Part shown: positions 11,130-23,269 of the stretch, in pieces
Layout: each line of letters opens with the position of its first letter
Position numbering within the stretch: the stretch's first letter is position 1
Assembly (NCBI RefSeq): GCF_019393635.1
Contig: NC_057862.1
Coordinates: 90,772,159 to 90,836,158 of the forward strand
Direction of reading: 5' to 3'
DNA from: Dromiciops gliroides
Lineage: Eukaryota; Chordata; Mammalia; Microbiotheria; Microbiotheriidae
DNA: 64,000 nucleotides
Translations under genes and position numbers: made by a program
The notes under the pieces: model-generated
The model's database searches: none
What the model saw: the letters and a program-made list of their open reading frames with translations, nothing else
Told to the model about the DNA's origin: nothing

Positions 11130-11655
11130 ATGTAAATATTGTGCTACAATGAGACAGTTTCAGAGAAACTGGGGATTTATATGAACTGATGCAGAGTAAA
11201 ATGAGCAGAACTAGGAAATCCATTTCTATTATAACAACAATTCTATTATTATATTGATACTATAAAAATAAAAAGCTTTAAATGATTTAAAAGCTCTGAT
11301 CAGCCAAATGACCAACTAGAATTCCAGAGGACCAGTAATAAAGAATGCTGCCCACCTCTTAACAGAGATGGGATAGACAAACATACAGATACAGATAGAT
11401 AATTGATATGGATAAACACACACATATAAACACATATATACATATACAATTGCAATTTGATTATCATAGGGCAACATGGACTCTGTGGAGGGGTTGTTGT
11501 TGTTGCTGTTTGGCCATAATTATTTGTTATAAAGGTTGGGTTTTGTTGTGGGGTTTTCCCAGTGCAGGGATGGGAAAGGAGGAAAGGAGGCAGAGAAAGT
11601 AAATGTTTGTTCATTTAAAAAAAACTAAAATTTAATTTTTAAAAAAAAAGAATAA
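11130..11655 (+). mobile_element. L1-type LINE 3' end
   Basis: ACTGATGCAGAGTAAAATGAG, CAGAACTAGGAAATCC and a terminal A-rich stretch after an 11510-11600 GT-rich segment. Diverged and 5'-truncated. Confidence 0.6.
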
Positions 11656-11689
11656 AATGGGGACAATCAAGGGGCTCTTTCCAGGTATT

Positions 11690-11900
11690 ACATATTATTC
11701 TCCCTCATGCACTCTATATGCTAGCCAATCTGGTTTACTCATTATTTCCTACACACAAGGTCTCTTTCCTATCCCCACACCTTGGTACACACTGTTCCCA
11801 CACTTCCTCCCCCTCATCTCTGCCTCTTGAGTCCTTAGTTTTCCTCAAGGTGCACTTTGAGTTTTACCTTTTTCAAGAGGATTTTTCTTTTTCTCTTATT
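11690..11900 (+). mobile_element. L2-like fragment
   Basis: Short, diverged L2-type block (TTTCCTATCCCCACACCTTG, then CTTGAGTCCTTAGTTTTCC). Weak assignment. Confidence 0.35.
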
Positions 11901-11944
11901 TGTTAGTTCTTCTTTCCCCTACCAAAATCATTCTTGTTTATTTT

Positions 11945-12175
11945 GCATATGGATAGAATGCTGGACCTGGAGTCAAGAAGACCTGCGTATAAATCCTGCC
12001 TCAGATACAGACTAGTTCTATGACCCTGAATAAGTCACATAACCTTGTTTGCTTTAGTTTCCTCATCCGTAAAATGGGGATAATAATAACACCTACCTCC
12101 CACATTTATTATAAGGATAAAATGAGATATATGTAAAGCACTTTGCAAACCTAAAAGTAGTATTTTTATTCATAG
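11945..12175 (+). mobile_element. MIR-like CORE-SINE
   Basis: GCATATGGATAGAATGCTGG, GAGTCAAGAAGACCTGCG, then CTCATCCGTAAAATGGGGAT and GCAAACCTAAAAGTAGTATT. Full-length MIR arrangement. Confidence 0.7.
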
Positions 12176-12511
12176 TATTATTTATCTATAAACATGTTGT
12201 GTCCCCTTAAGAAAACTTAATAAAAGTTTGTTGACTGATTAAATTGGCTGAATTCACTATCCCTAGCAGAAAAATATTTTAAGGGGGAGGGGGACGATAA
12301 TCCCTAAAAACAGAATTCCACATTGTTCTAACTCTCTATTCTTCTCCAAAAGTGATATATCAGTTGTTCAGGCTTTTTCTCACTTCAAATGAAGGTCTTC
12401 ATACCAAAATATAAAACAGAAGATGTTGAGAATAGTACTAAAATGCTTTAAGTATAAACTATCTCATTTTACCTTCAAAATAATCCTGTGAGGATAAATT
12501 GATATTGTTAC

Positions 12512-12790
12512 AGGGCAGGTAGATGGCACAGTAGATAAAGCACTGGGCCTGAAGTCAGGAAGGCTCATTTTCCTGATTTCAAATCTGGCCTCAGACACTT
12601 TACTTGCTGTGTGACCCTGGGCAAGTTACTTAACTCTATTTGCCTCAGTTTTCTCATCTGCAAAATTAATTAAAGAAGGAAATGGCAAACTACACCAGTA
12701 TCTTTGCCAAAAAAAAAAAAAAAAAACAAATGAAAAAACAAATGGGGTCACAATGAGTTAGACACAACTGAAAAATGACTGAATACAGGT
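12512..12790 (+). mobile_element. CORE-SINE with RTE-type tail
   Basis: GGCAGGTAGATGGCACAGTA head, CTCAGTTTTCTCATCTGC, then GAAATGGCAAACTACACCAG and GGGGTCACAATGAGTTAGAC. It ends ACTGAAAAATGACTGAA, the RTE tail also seen at 6162-6412. Confidence 0.8.
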
Positions 12791-12799
12791 ATCATTGTA

Positions 12800-13850
12800 A
12801 GTAGACATCATTGTGCCCATTTTATAGACAGCAATCAAGACTCCAGGAAGTAAAGTGACTTAGCCAAATTCCTGGAGCTATTTTGGCTCTAAGTGCAAAG
12901 TCTAATTCATAGCCCTCCACTGCCCTTAATAAATCTGAGTAGCTATTTTCCCTGAAGTACATTAACGGGTTAATCTTCAGAGCTCCTCAATATCACAGTC
13001 AGAGCCTTTTCTAAAAATCTACTAGGGATAGATATTTTAAAATAAATTCTTTATAGGCCATTAGAGAGTTTGAACAAATTAATAGGGCGAGGGAGCGCAC
13101 AAAATAGCTAGGGCATTTAATTAAGCCACTCTCACAAATATCTTTTTTCCCCCTAACTAAAATGTTAGGAACTAAAGGAACTAAAAATGTTCCTTCCTGC
13201 TGCATTTTTATTTTGTTAGGAGAGGAATATTAATGACTTTACTGCAACTAAACATATTCCAAGCCACTCCAGCACCTGGAATTACAAACTAAAATAGGGG
13301 AAATGACCTTTTGTGTAAATTTAGAAAGATTTAAAGAAATCAGTCCATTCAGTTCCATCTATAATCCTAGATGCTGAGGAAAAAGATAGATTTTTAATTT
13401 TCCAATTTAACACTAAACTGAATAAATCAGATGATAGAATCAGTAGCGGTCCCTTACTTTCCATCACAAATAATATTTCATATATCTAATAGCAGTCTGA
13501 GGCAGCATAAAAACCTCTGGGATTCACCAGACAGGTCTTTTCCCCAGATCTCAATGATTTTATTGAATGTAGTCAATTAAGAGATTTTTTTTTTTCCTCA
13601 ACTCTAATCTTTTGAGAATCACAACAGATAAACAAACAGCGCTTTAGGGCTCTATCTCTTAGGAGGCAGCTACAAATCAATCATTTTCTGTTCTATTGTT
13701 TTCACCATCTTAATGATGAGTCTTCTTATATTCAATGAGCTAGATTCAATGGATAAAATCCCATACTCCAATGGATTTGTAAATTCATCAGTTTGGGACC
13801 TGTCCACATCTATTTATTTCATGTGACTCCTGTTCACACCCTTCCATAAA
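12800..13850. other. repeat-poor interval, possible conserved non-coding DNA
   Basis: No recognisable repeat or coding exon after a short MIR-like start. It is AT-rich with several homeobox-type cores (AATTAATAGG, TTTAATTAAGCC). Function unknown. Confidence 0.3.
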
Positions 13851-13928
13851 TGCATCACAAAGCAGCTGAGCAATATGTAGGAAGCCTTTCTCACCTCCTC
13901 ACATTGCAAAGATGCCAGTGGAACACTC

Positions 13929-13930
<2 letters not shown>

Positions 13931-13985
<55 letters not shown>

Positions 13986-14119
13986 GGTGGCAATTGGGAT
14001 TAAGTGACTTGCCCAGGGTCACACAGCTAATAAGTGTCAAGTGTCTAAGGTTGGATTTGAACTCAGGTCCTCCTGACTCCAGGGCCTGTGCTCTATCCAC
14101 TTCACCACCTAGCTGCCGC
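13931..14119 (-). mobile_element. WSINE-like SINE with (TG)n tail
   Basis: Reverse SINE whose tail is a TG run (13932-13977) plus GGGT units. TGGAACACTCTT at 13919-13930 and 14120-14131 is a perfect TSD that encloses the microsatellite. Confidence 0.93.
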
Positions 14120-14134
14120 TGGAACACTCTTGGT

Positions 14135-14770
14135 AAATACCTATAGTCCCTTGTCTCTGTCACAGGATCAACCCATCTTCTCTTCTAGCTAACATTTCCC
14201 TGATGACATCTTTTATTCCTGTTCTTTTAAGTTTCTCTTTGGTTCTATGTTGCAGCTACACCCACCATGTACCTCTCCATTACTCTATTATATTCATTCT
14301 TATTCTTCAGAGACTGTCGCATATTCTGTCTTGCTACTGCATAATAAAATTACTTGGGGTCACTAAAGGAGTTTTGTAGTTTTACAAAAGCAGTCTAACT
14401 CACTCTCTTTCTCCTCCTCCTGTTCAACTCTGGGCCCAAACCACTGTCCGTCTATACTGTCCATCTGTGCCGCATTATACTGCATTATATAGGCTGTCCA
14501 TTCAAAAGCATGTCATAATCTATACATTCTTCATCCACTTGGTTTTTCCTGTATGGATGCTCAAGCCAAACTCTTGTGTGGTTACAGAGCTCTTCCAGGA
14601 AGATGTAAAATGCAACCAGAACAGTGTTACCTGCAAACAAGAACATTTGGAGTACCTCACCATCTACAGAGAATCCCTCTTCAACTTGAATTCTGCTCAG
14701 CCTCTCCACTTGTCCTAAGGGCAAACACCTTTGATGAGCAGACATCTTCCAATTTCATTCTTCACTTGAT
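14135..14770. other. unassigned unique or old-repeat DNA
   Basis: Open frames of 80-86 codons exist on both strands, but none shows a recognised domain or splice context. Probably a diverged retroelement relic or unique sequence. Confidence 0.3.
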
Positions 14771-14773
14771 ATT

Positions 14774-14932
14774 TGTTTTTTTGCTTTTTTGGTTTTAGTG
14801 ATGCAGTTGGGGTTAAGTGACTTGCCCAGTGTCACACAGCTAGTAAGTGTTAAGTATCTGAGGCCGGATTTGAACTCAGGTACTCCTGACTCCAGGGCCA
14901 ATGCTCTATCTACTGCACCATCTAGCTGCCCC
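14774..14932 (-). mobile_element. WSINE-like SINE
   Basis: T-rich tail to CCATCTAGCTGCCCC. TTCACTTGATATT is duplicated at 14761 and 14933. Confidence 0.93.
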
Positions 14933-15929
14933 TTCACTTGATATTAATGATCCAGAGGTATTTCTGTTATATAGCTGACATGGATAAAGCATTTCACAAT
15001 TACAAAACACTTTATATATTCATTATTTCATTTTATCCTCATAACAACCTGTTGAGATCCCTGTGTCAAGACCATTCCTCTCTTTTTACTCTTAGGAGAC
15101 TCCTTGTTTTCCAGAGCTAAGGCCCAGGAAGCAAGCTGTGCCCTGAGTTTGGCATAACCACAATCTTTTGCACACATCCTCTGGATACACTCAGCCACAG
15201 CAAAATTCCAGAATTGTTTCATACCAGCCCCAGGTGGTCCCTGATCACAAAGTACTGTTATGAATCAAACTCGTCTCATTATTGCTTGTTACCCATCATT
15301 GTCAGGGCTAGAGCTCACTGCGTAGCCACTGGTATGAGTATTAAGATCTGCCCACACTAAAGTGGATCTCCTACTAGAGGGGGACCTGGAACATTTGTCT
15401 AGTTTCCCTCCTCCAACAGAATAAAGAATGCTTTTTGTTTATGACCACTATTATCTCTTTGGTTTTATTTTGTTGGGGTTTTTTTATTTTATTCTTCAGA
15501 GTCAATTGTGGTTGTCATGGCCCGTGTAAGCTCATTGGTATTTTTAGAGTTAACAGCAGTTGCAAAACCTCTGTGACTCTTTGGTCGGGTTTCTTTTCAG
15601 AGTTGACAAACCCTATGAGATAGAGAAAAACAATAGCTATTATTATGATTATCTCATTTAGTCTTCCTGGCAACCCTTTAAGGTAGATTGTAGGAACATT
15701 ATTATCATCCCCCTTTTTACAGAGAAGGAAACAAACTCAAAAAGGAAAAATAATTTCTACCACTCACCAAAAAAAAAAAAAAAACCCAAACAAACTGAAA
15801 TTACCATCTTCTGTGGAGGTTTTTGTATGTCACCAAAAGTTCTGAAAGAATAGTCTCCTGGTCTATTTTTAAATCACTTAAAACAAAAGGGAAATTACCT
15901 GATTAACAAGGGCTAGTCTAAACGGTCCC

Positions 15930-15932
<3 letters not shown>

Positions 15933-15979
<47 letters not shown>
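15933..15979. repeat. (AC)n microsatellite
   Basis: Uninterrupted AC dinucleotides for about 47 bp, followed by an AT-rich stretch. No SINE adjoins it. Confidence 0.95.
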
Positions 15980-15982
<3 letters not shown>

Positions 15983-16342
15983 TAATAATTGTGTTTCAAT
16001 ATAATTGGTTTCCCTTATAAAGCTATATATTTGACTGGATACACTTAAATCATGACTCTAAGAATAAGAAAAAGTCAAGAGGCTACAATAGACTAATGAA
16101 ACATAAGTTTTAAACGTGGCACTGCAGGCATTCCATTCTTATGCAAGAAAGGTCGCCAAAAATCTACCCCTAGCTAGGGTCAAGGTACCCCTTGAGTTCA
16201 AGTCCACTCAAAATTACAGTTGACAAGACCTTTCCAATATATTTACTTCAACTAGTCAGGTAGAGGACACAACTCAAAGCAAAAGCATTTAATGAACTAG
16301 CATGGTAATATATACATATATATGACATATGTGTATATATAT

Positions 16343-16982
16343 TGTAAGGGGCTAAAATTCTAGCTAGAATGTCTAAAATCTAATGAGTGGGGGCAGCTAG
16401 GTGGCCCAGTGGATAGAGCGCCAGCCCTGGATTCAGGAGGACCTGAGGTCGGATCCGGCCTCAGACACTTAACACTTACTAGCTGTGTGACCCTGGACAA
16501 GTCACTTAACCCCAATTGCTTCACCAAAAATAAATAAATAAATGAATGAATGAATAAATAAATAAATAAATAAATAAAATCTGATGAGTGAGGTTGCCCC
16601 AAATTAGAAGCTTTAGCAAGAGTTTAGACTTTTAAGCATTTATTAAGGTGCAATCAGAAGTCGGTCTATCTAAGGGAGCCAGCATCTCTGCTTCACTCCA
16701 AATGAGGTCCTGGGGCAAAAGAGAGCCCTCCACCTTGGCTTCTTCCCCGAAACCTCCTTCGAAACCAGAAACAGGGCCGTCCACACACACAGCTCCAAGC
16801 TAATTGGCTGGCAACTTTGATCAACAAGACCCACGAGCAAATATCACTTCCTGGTGCCAAAAAACTGACCTTCGAAGCCCCAGAAAAGGTCACTTCCAGA
16901 TGCTAAAGCCACCTGGTCTCCCCTCAGGCCAGAGCTCACAATGTTCCTCCAAGCAGGGGGTGTCATTCCAACTCTCATAATA
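16343..16982 (-). mobile_element. solo LTR with nested SINE
   Basis: Same LTR family as 9068-9448 in reverse. It starts TGTAAGGGGCTAAAATTCTA and contains AATTAGAAGCTTTAGCAAGA and AAGCATTTATTAAGG. It ends near TGTCATTCCAACTCTCATAA, with the outer end diverged. A SINE at 16390-16577 is inserted. Fossil; no internal viral region remains. Confidence 0.75.
16390..16577 (+). mobile_element. WSINE-like SINE nested in LTR
   Basis: Full SINE with an (AAAT)n/(AATG)n tail. AATCTAATGAGTG before and AATCTGATGAGTG after are the TSD copies, one mismatch, both LTR sequence. Confidence 0.92.
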
Positions 16983-17294
16983 CGTATGTATATATGAATA
17001 GAACATTTCACCCCATCTAACTGGAGAACTCAGAAATGCACACACCATCAGAAGACACTGATAGTAGGTATACAAGTTAGGAACATGTGTGATCAGAACA
17101 CAACAGTTAAACAGAAACTCCCATCCCTGGTACTGCAAGGCCATCAAGGTCTTCCACTGTGGTAGCCACACTGTCCTCTCTGGACCTGCTTCCTGCTGGG
17201 CACTGCTCTCTGATGGACCTGCACTTGGGGGTATGTCTTTATGGCTCTGATGCTCCCCACTGTGTACTGAGTCTCCTTGTTCTCCACAGTGTCA

Positions 17295-17440
17295 AGTCAG
17301 TCAATCTGCATTTATTAAGCACTTAACTATGTGTTTCATTGTGCACATGCTATTAGCATTTTGCTAAATTCTGGGAATACAAATAACAGGGAGAAAGAAA
17401 GACAGTCCCTGCCTTGAAGGAGTTTACAATCTAGGACAAC
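17295..17440 (+). mobile_element. L2/MIR3-type tail repeat
   Basis: CATTTATTAAGCACTTAACT, then CTGGGAATACAAATAACAGG, then CCTTGAAGGAGTTTACAATC. An ancient mammal-wide pattern; similar copies are at 36841-37000 and 55910-56030. Confidence 0.55.
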
Positions 17441-17558
17441 AGTCTAGGAAGCAGAAAAACTGAGGGCCTCAGGGGCATAAGAGAGAAAGTCCCCTGTGAA
17501 GCCTGGGGAGGAATGAGATACAGCTGGTCTGGGAGACCTCCTTTAATGAAAATTCTGG

Positions 17559-17711
17559 GGGGCAGCTAGGTGGCACAGAGGATAAAGCACCAGCCCTGGA
17601 GTCAGGAGTACCTGAGTTCAAATCCAGCCTCAGACACTTAATACTTAACTAGCTGTGTGACCCTGGGCAAGTCACTTAACCCCAATTGCCTCACTAAAAA
17701 CAAAAAAAAAA
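17559..17711 (+). mobile_element. WSINE-like SINE, first of tandem pair
   Basis: Full SINE ending in an A-tail that runs directly into a second, 5'-truncated SINE. Confidence 0.9.
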
Positions 17712-17813
17712 AGTGCCTGGGTTCAAATCTGGCCTCAGATATTTGACACTTACTAGCAGTGTGACCCTGGGCAAATCACTTAACCCTCATTGCCCCAGGC
17801 AAAAAAAAAAACA
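17712..17813 (+). mobile_element. WSINE-like SINE, 5'-truncated second unit
   Basis: Begins within the body (GTGCCTGGGTTCAAATCTGG), continues through the CORE and ends CATTGCCCCAGGC plus poly-A. TTCTGGG flanks the pair. Confidence 0.85.
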
Positions 17814-19400
17814 AAATTAAAGTTCTGGGAGGAGCCATCCAATCAGAGGGAGAGGACACAGGGACAGAGGGGTCGCTCCAATGTGTGGATTCTAGGACTG
17901 GGATGAGGCTTCATCAGGATGAGTTGGGGCTTGGCAAAGGAAGTTTGGAGTGCAGCCATGATTTCCTGATCAATATTTGATCTAGTGTGTTTTCTACATC
18001 TGTTTGGAGGAGTTTGTGGGGAGGGAGGAGTTTGCTGTATTTTTTCCAACTCATGACTTGTTTCTGACTTTCTTGGGCTCCATCTAAAGTCACCAATTGA
18101 TGTGCTACCTGTTCCCCAAAAGCATAATAGGCTCTACCACATCTTTTTAGCTTAGCCTCCAGAACCTAAGCTTCAGCTCTTTTAGGAAGGCAGGACCCTC
18201 TGACACCTAGTTATTGACCAAGGAAAACATTTCAGCTGCCTTTGCTCCACACTAGAAGAGGGATCTGTCAGTTCTCTGAGTCTTTGCCTCCAGGGGCCAA
18301 GCTTTTTTGAAATAGGGAACAGCCAAGCTAATTAGAGCCTGCAGGCATTAGTCTGTCTTTGAATTCCTTCCTACTTTTATCTGGAGCAGTGTCTCTGTCC
18401 CAAGCTTCTAACTATGGTTAGAAATTCCCCTTTAACCACTGTCAATTCTTAGTTTCTAACCTACATCTAACTCAAAACTTTCAAAATCTGCCTTCCAAAA
18501 AACCACAAAGGGCTACCTGGATCTGAAGAACCATGTTTTTCCTCAGTTCCTGGAGGGAACAGTGGAAAGAGCTCTGGACAGTTTGTAAAGAGATGGAGAC
18601 AAAGAAAAAGATGAAGTAGCAGTTGAAAAGATAATCTTGACCATTTCTTTACAGCTATAGGAAAAGAGAGACAGAGGTATATGGGGCTTTAAAGGTTTGC
18701 AATTTTTTTTACTATTTCATTTTGTCCTCACAACAACCCTGGGAGGTCACCTACCTTTTTATTATTCCCATTTTATTATTCCCATTCTACAAAGGAGAAC
18801 CCTGAGAATTTTTCTATATTGACTTTATGACCACCTTTTCCTTAAGATAGCTAGTCACATCACTAGCTAGAGCTTGCAGAATTTAGTGAGACACCAAAAT
18901 TGAGCTCAGATGATTAACTGATAAGAGAATTTCTGGCTCAACTTTATTACCTCTATTTACCTAAGATGAACGTGTCAAGTAACTAGGTAGAGTTCTGACA
19001 TTAATGGTTAGTCTGCAAATTCCAGCTTTATCCCTAGGGTTTATTGACTAGTCTATAATTTGACCTGATTCAGATATCCCCCATCCACTACCTGTTTTTT
19101 GACATGTAAATCCTTACTTTCCCCTTCTGTGCAATTCCATATTATCCTGCTGATTAAATAAAACCTATATAAGGCTGCTGAAAACAAGTGTTTGGGGCTC
19201 GATGGATTTTGTTTTGTTTTGTTGGGGTTTTTTTGATACCATGAGTCTATGCTCAATGTATAATAAACCATTTATGAAAAAGTCTGTGTGTTGATATATG
19301 ATTGGCAGCAATACCTATCAATGAATCCTTGGACAATTTTTATGTCACCCCTCTACTCTTCTAAACGTTCACACTCCCATCCAAGAGCCTGGTTTTGTAA
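17814..19400. other. unassigned tract, possible old LTR-type pieces
   Basis: No gene seen. AATAAAACCTATATAAGGC (about 19157) and TAATAAACC (about 19261) look like LTR-type signals, but no matching ends were found. A MIR-like piece lies at 18690-18800. Confidence 0.3.
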
Positions 19401-20164
19401 AGAAATTTAAACATAATGATAACCCCTCCCAATTCTATTTGCTAATTTCCCTACCTCAGCTACACATTGAGATGATCATACCATCAATTTTGCATCATAA
19501 ATGTACCACTTCCATTTTCATGAATTCTGAGACTCCCCTATCTAATCACAATGCACCGTAATTCTATCTTTTCCACTGCCTTACAACCCCAATGTTCTTT
19601 GTTTTCACTATACCCTCCAATCCTTTGAAACCTTAGCTCTTTTGCCAGCCCATCAGCCTTGCCCTGACTATACTCTCATCTATTCTCCCTCTTGCCTTAG
19701 CTTAGAAGGTGGAGGTGACGGGGAGCTATGGGAAGGATAGAAAGGTTTAGAAAAGCCAAAGTGGTGAGATAGTGAGTCAAGCAGGGAAGTATAAAAGGGT
19801 TGTCTTGCTGCAGTGAGGACCCAATTGAGATTACACAACAAAAATTTGTAGTGGATTCAGTCACCCCAGTTTCAGCATTTCTCTATGTGAATCAGAGCTA
19901 AGGCAACAGATGGTGGGAATAATACAAGGTCCAGATGTAGTATGGTAAAAATCCACAATAGGATAAAGGGACAAAAAACAAAAAAACAAAAAGAAAAAGA
20001 TAAATGGACAAAGGATTCAAGTGAATTGGACAGTGTAGAGTTGTATGGTCTCACTATGGCTTCATAGTTTTGATTCAGTCTTTGTATCCTCAGAACCTAG
20101 CATGGCACCATGAACACAAATGGTATTTAATAAATGGTTGTGGACCAAACAACCAAAAAAGGAA

Positions 20165-20400
20165 CACTATAAAATCATATAGACCAAGCTTGGAGCGGAC
20201 GAACTAAGAAAATATGCCTTCCACCCTTCATTGAAAGGATGGGGGACTCTGGATGTGGAATATTTCATGGATTGTCATACATGGTTGAAGTGTTAGTTCT
20301 GATGAACTGGTGTTTTGTTTTGTTTTTTAAATCTTTGTTATGGTTTGATCAGCATTACAATTAACTGTATTGTAGTTCCAGCAACTTACTGAGTAAAAGA
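20165..20400 (+). mobile_element. probable L1-type 3' fragment
   Basis: Resembles other L1 3' ends here (GAATATTTCATGGATTGTC, TGTTTTGTTTTGTTTTTTAA). Weak. Confidence 0.4.
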
Positions 20401-20429
20401 TAACACTGTAAGAATAAATATTTGTTGAT

Positions 20430-20560
20430 ATTGAAATACCTCAGCTTGTCAATATCCTTCTCAAAGTGCCACTCTGAAATGAATACAATACTCTAGCTCT
20501 AAGGTGAATCAGGTAGAAGATGATGAAGCTATCACCTCCTTCATTCCATGGGGCATTCAG
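20430..20560 (-). mobile_element. CR1/L3 LINE fragment
   Basis: CTTGTCAATATCCTTCTCAA and AATACAATACTCTAGCTCTA match the antisense CR1/L3 3' region also present at 34570-35500. Confidence 0.5.
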
Positions 20561-21369
20561 AGCCTCAGAATTTAAATAACTCATTGCACCAGAAAGGAAT
20601 GACTTCTAGGACAGAGGCATACTCAAGAGAAGGGGAATCACCTCCGAAGGAAGTTTCAGGTAGGTTGCAAATAGCCAGGCGTTGGAACATTGATCTCATC
20701 ATTGATCATCTCCCCTTTGATCATCAGCTTTTCTGGAATCCCTATGCATTTTCTGCAGATGCAAACAGACCCCAGAAAAACATCCATGGGTCCAGCTCCC
20801 AGGACATCTTCTCTGATTAAAAAACTTCCACAGAGAGGCACAGGGAACTGATGCAGAAGACAAGGAACCTAATGCCTAAAGATGACCTTGACCATAGCAG
20901 CTGTGCTGCATGGGAGTCTCTTTCAACTTTCTGTCTCATAATCACCCTGTCCTTGATAAGTACTTGGTAGAATGATAGTGGGCAATTTAAATAACATCTG
21001 CAACTTCTTGATGCTGTGAGCTGCCTTAAAGAGCCAGCAGTTAATTATACTCTGCAGGCACTAGAAAACCAGGTGATCTGCTCACTCCCCAACCCTGACA
21101 GTCTGAGCTCTGCTAATGCTACTGAAATCAGGAAGGTAATCCAAGCAAGAGGATCAATATGGACAAGGAAGACATATAGGTGATGGGAAAAAACCGCAGT
21201 GGTCACTGGATGGTGAAGAGATAGATTGGCATGCCAAACGAAGAGGCTGTAAGTTGGGTAGTGATCTAAAATAAGGTTGGTAAGGGGGTCTCCGATTGTC
21301 AAGAACAATGAATGAAAAGTCTAAATGAGGAGTTTAGATTTGATACTGAAAGAAATAGCAACTGAATCT

Positions 21370-22740
21370 TTTTGAATGGAACTAAAAGCTATTCCCCACC
21401 ACTAATTAAAGACAGCTCTTTCCACAGACTGTAATGCTGCTGGTTCTTTTCACAGTAGCCAAAAATGAGAAACAAAAGTGCTATTCTCCAACTGGGGAAT
21501 AGCTGGGTGTGTATATATATACTTACATACATACATGCATGCACTCATATACATATGTGCATATATGTTGTTATTGTTGCTGTTCTTCATTCAGTCACAT
21601 CTGACTCTTTATAACCCCATGGACCATAGCACACCAGGCCCTTCTACCTTCCACTATCTCTCAATCTCTCTCCAAGTTCTTGTTCATTGTTTCTAAGACA
21701 CTATCTATCCATCTCATCCTCTGCCATCCCCTTTTCCTTTTGTCTTCAATCTTCCCAACATCAGGGTCTTTTTTTAATGAGTCCCATCTTCTCATTAAGT
21801 GGCCAAAAGATTTAAGGCACAGCTTCAGTATGTGACCTTCCAGTGAATAGTCTGAATTAATTTTTTTTTAGTATTGAATGATTTGATCTCCTTGCTGTCC
21901 AAGGGACTTTCAAAGGTCTTTTCCAGCAACAAAATTTGAAAGCATCAATTCTGCGGTGTCCAGCTTTCTTTATAGCCCAACTTTCACAGCCATACATTGC
22001 TAGTGGAAAAACAATAGCTTTGACTATATGGACCTTTGTTGGCAAGGTGATGCCTCTGCATTTTGGTATGCTGTCCAGATGTGCTATAGCTTCCCTTCCA
22101 AGGAGCAATTTTTTTTCATTTCATGGCTACCGTTGCCGTCTGCAGTGATCTTTGAGCCCAGGAATATAAAATCTGACACTGCTTCCATTCCTTCTCCCTC
22201 CATTTGCCAGGAAGTGATGAGACCAGTTGCCAAGATCTTAGGTTTTTTTTAAACATATATTAAGCTAAAAACCAGATTTTACACTCTCCTCTTTCACCCT
22301 CATCAAAAGGCTTGATGTGATGGAATATTATTCTGCCATGAGAAATGACAAAATGGACAGTTTCAGAGGAAATGTCAAAGACCTCTGTGAACTGATACAG
22401 GGCAAAGTGAGCAGAACTAAGAGAACAATTTATGCAGTAACAACTTTGTCAAGAAATCCAACATCGAAAGACTTTAGAATTCTGATCGTGCAATGATAAA
22501 CCACAAGTCCCAAAGATGAAGATCAAACATACCACTCATCTTCTATTAGAGAAGTAACGAACTTAAAATCCAGAGGCAGACAGACAGACATTTATGAGAC
22601 TGTCCAATTTGAGAATTTGTTTTGCTGAACTATATATGTTAATATTGAAGGGTTTGTTTTTAGCCGGATTTTGTTACTGTTGGTGCTCAATGGGAAATGA
22701 TGTTGGGAGGGACATATCAATGCATGTAAATAGAAATAAA
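21370..22740 (+). mobile_element. L1-type LINE 3' end split by an RTE insertion
   Basis: The left part (21370-21540) contains TTCACAGTAGCCAAAAATGA and CTCCAACTGGGGAATAGCTG. The right part (22250-22740) contains GATGGAATATTATTCTGCCA and AAGTGAGCAGAACTAAGAGA. Together they read as one L1 3' end interrupted by antisense RTE sequence. Confidence 0.75.
21540..22250 (-). mobile_element. RTE (BovB-like) LINE, 3' part of ORF2 and tail
   Basis: The minus-strand frame at 21857-22108 reads GITLPTKVHIVKAIVFPLAM, YGCESWAIKKAGHRRIDAF and VPWTARRSNHSIL. This is the conserved C-terminal region of RTE reverse transcriptases. The tail (21570-21660 in reverse) resembles the RTE tail borrowed by SINEs at 6162-6412 and 12512-12790. 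The copy is 5'-truncated and frameshifted. Confidence 0.9.
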
Positions 22741-22761
22741 TAACTTCAAAAGCTTAAGTAA

Positions 22762-22920
22762 GGGACACCTAGGTGGCACAGTGGATAGAGCACCGGTCCT
22801 GAAGTCAGGAGGACCTAAGTTCAAATCCGGCCTCAAACATTTAACACTTACTAGCTGTGTGACCCTAGGCAAGTCACTTAATGCCAATTGCCTCACCAAA
22901 AAAAAAAAAAAAAAAAAAAA
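22762..22920 (+). mobile_element. WSINE-like SINE
   Basis: Full SINE with long poly-A. AAAGCTTAAGTAA is repeated at about 22749 and 22920. It is inserted at the end of the L1 above. Confidence 0.92.
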
Positions 22921-23269
22921 AAGCTTAAGTAACATTGCTGGCACTATAACTGTCTAGCTTCAGATATTTTGGAGGATTCGGGAAGGTAGGATTGACCTCA
23001 TGTTACACAGCATGAAAACATACATGTGTCCTCAAAGAAACTGAGTACTGCCAACTTTGTGAATTATCTGTGACTCTCAGCCTTTCTCTGTTATCTTCTT
23101 TCAGACCTATGATAAACCACTCCTCTCTTGGACTCTGTTTAATCCAATCCTAGATTCTGATCTAAACACCATCTTCTGCTTATGACTCCACAGTTTAGCA
23201 CCTCAAAATTATCAGAAAGTACTTGTGGTTACCCATGACCAATAGGACAATTTTAGTCCATCTTGATCC

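Noticed and set aside
14485-14745. Reverse-transcriptase-like frame (MFLFAGNTVLVAF) on the minus strand
   Set aside because: It resembles a FADD-type motif by eye, but the flanking residues do not follow any RT family I can recall.
21857-22108. MLLGREAIAHLDS... frame as a host gene
   Set aside because: The residues are the C-terminal conserved region of an RTE LINE reverse transcriptase in a truncated copy.
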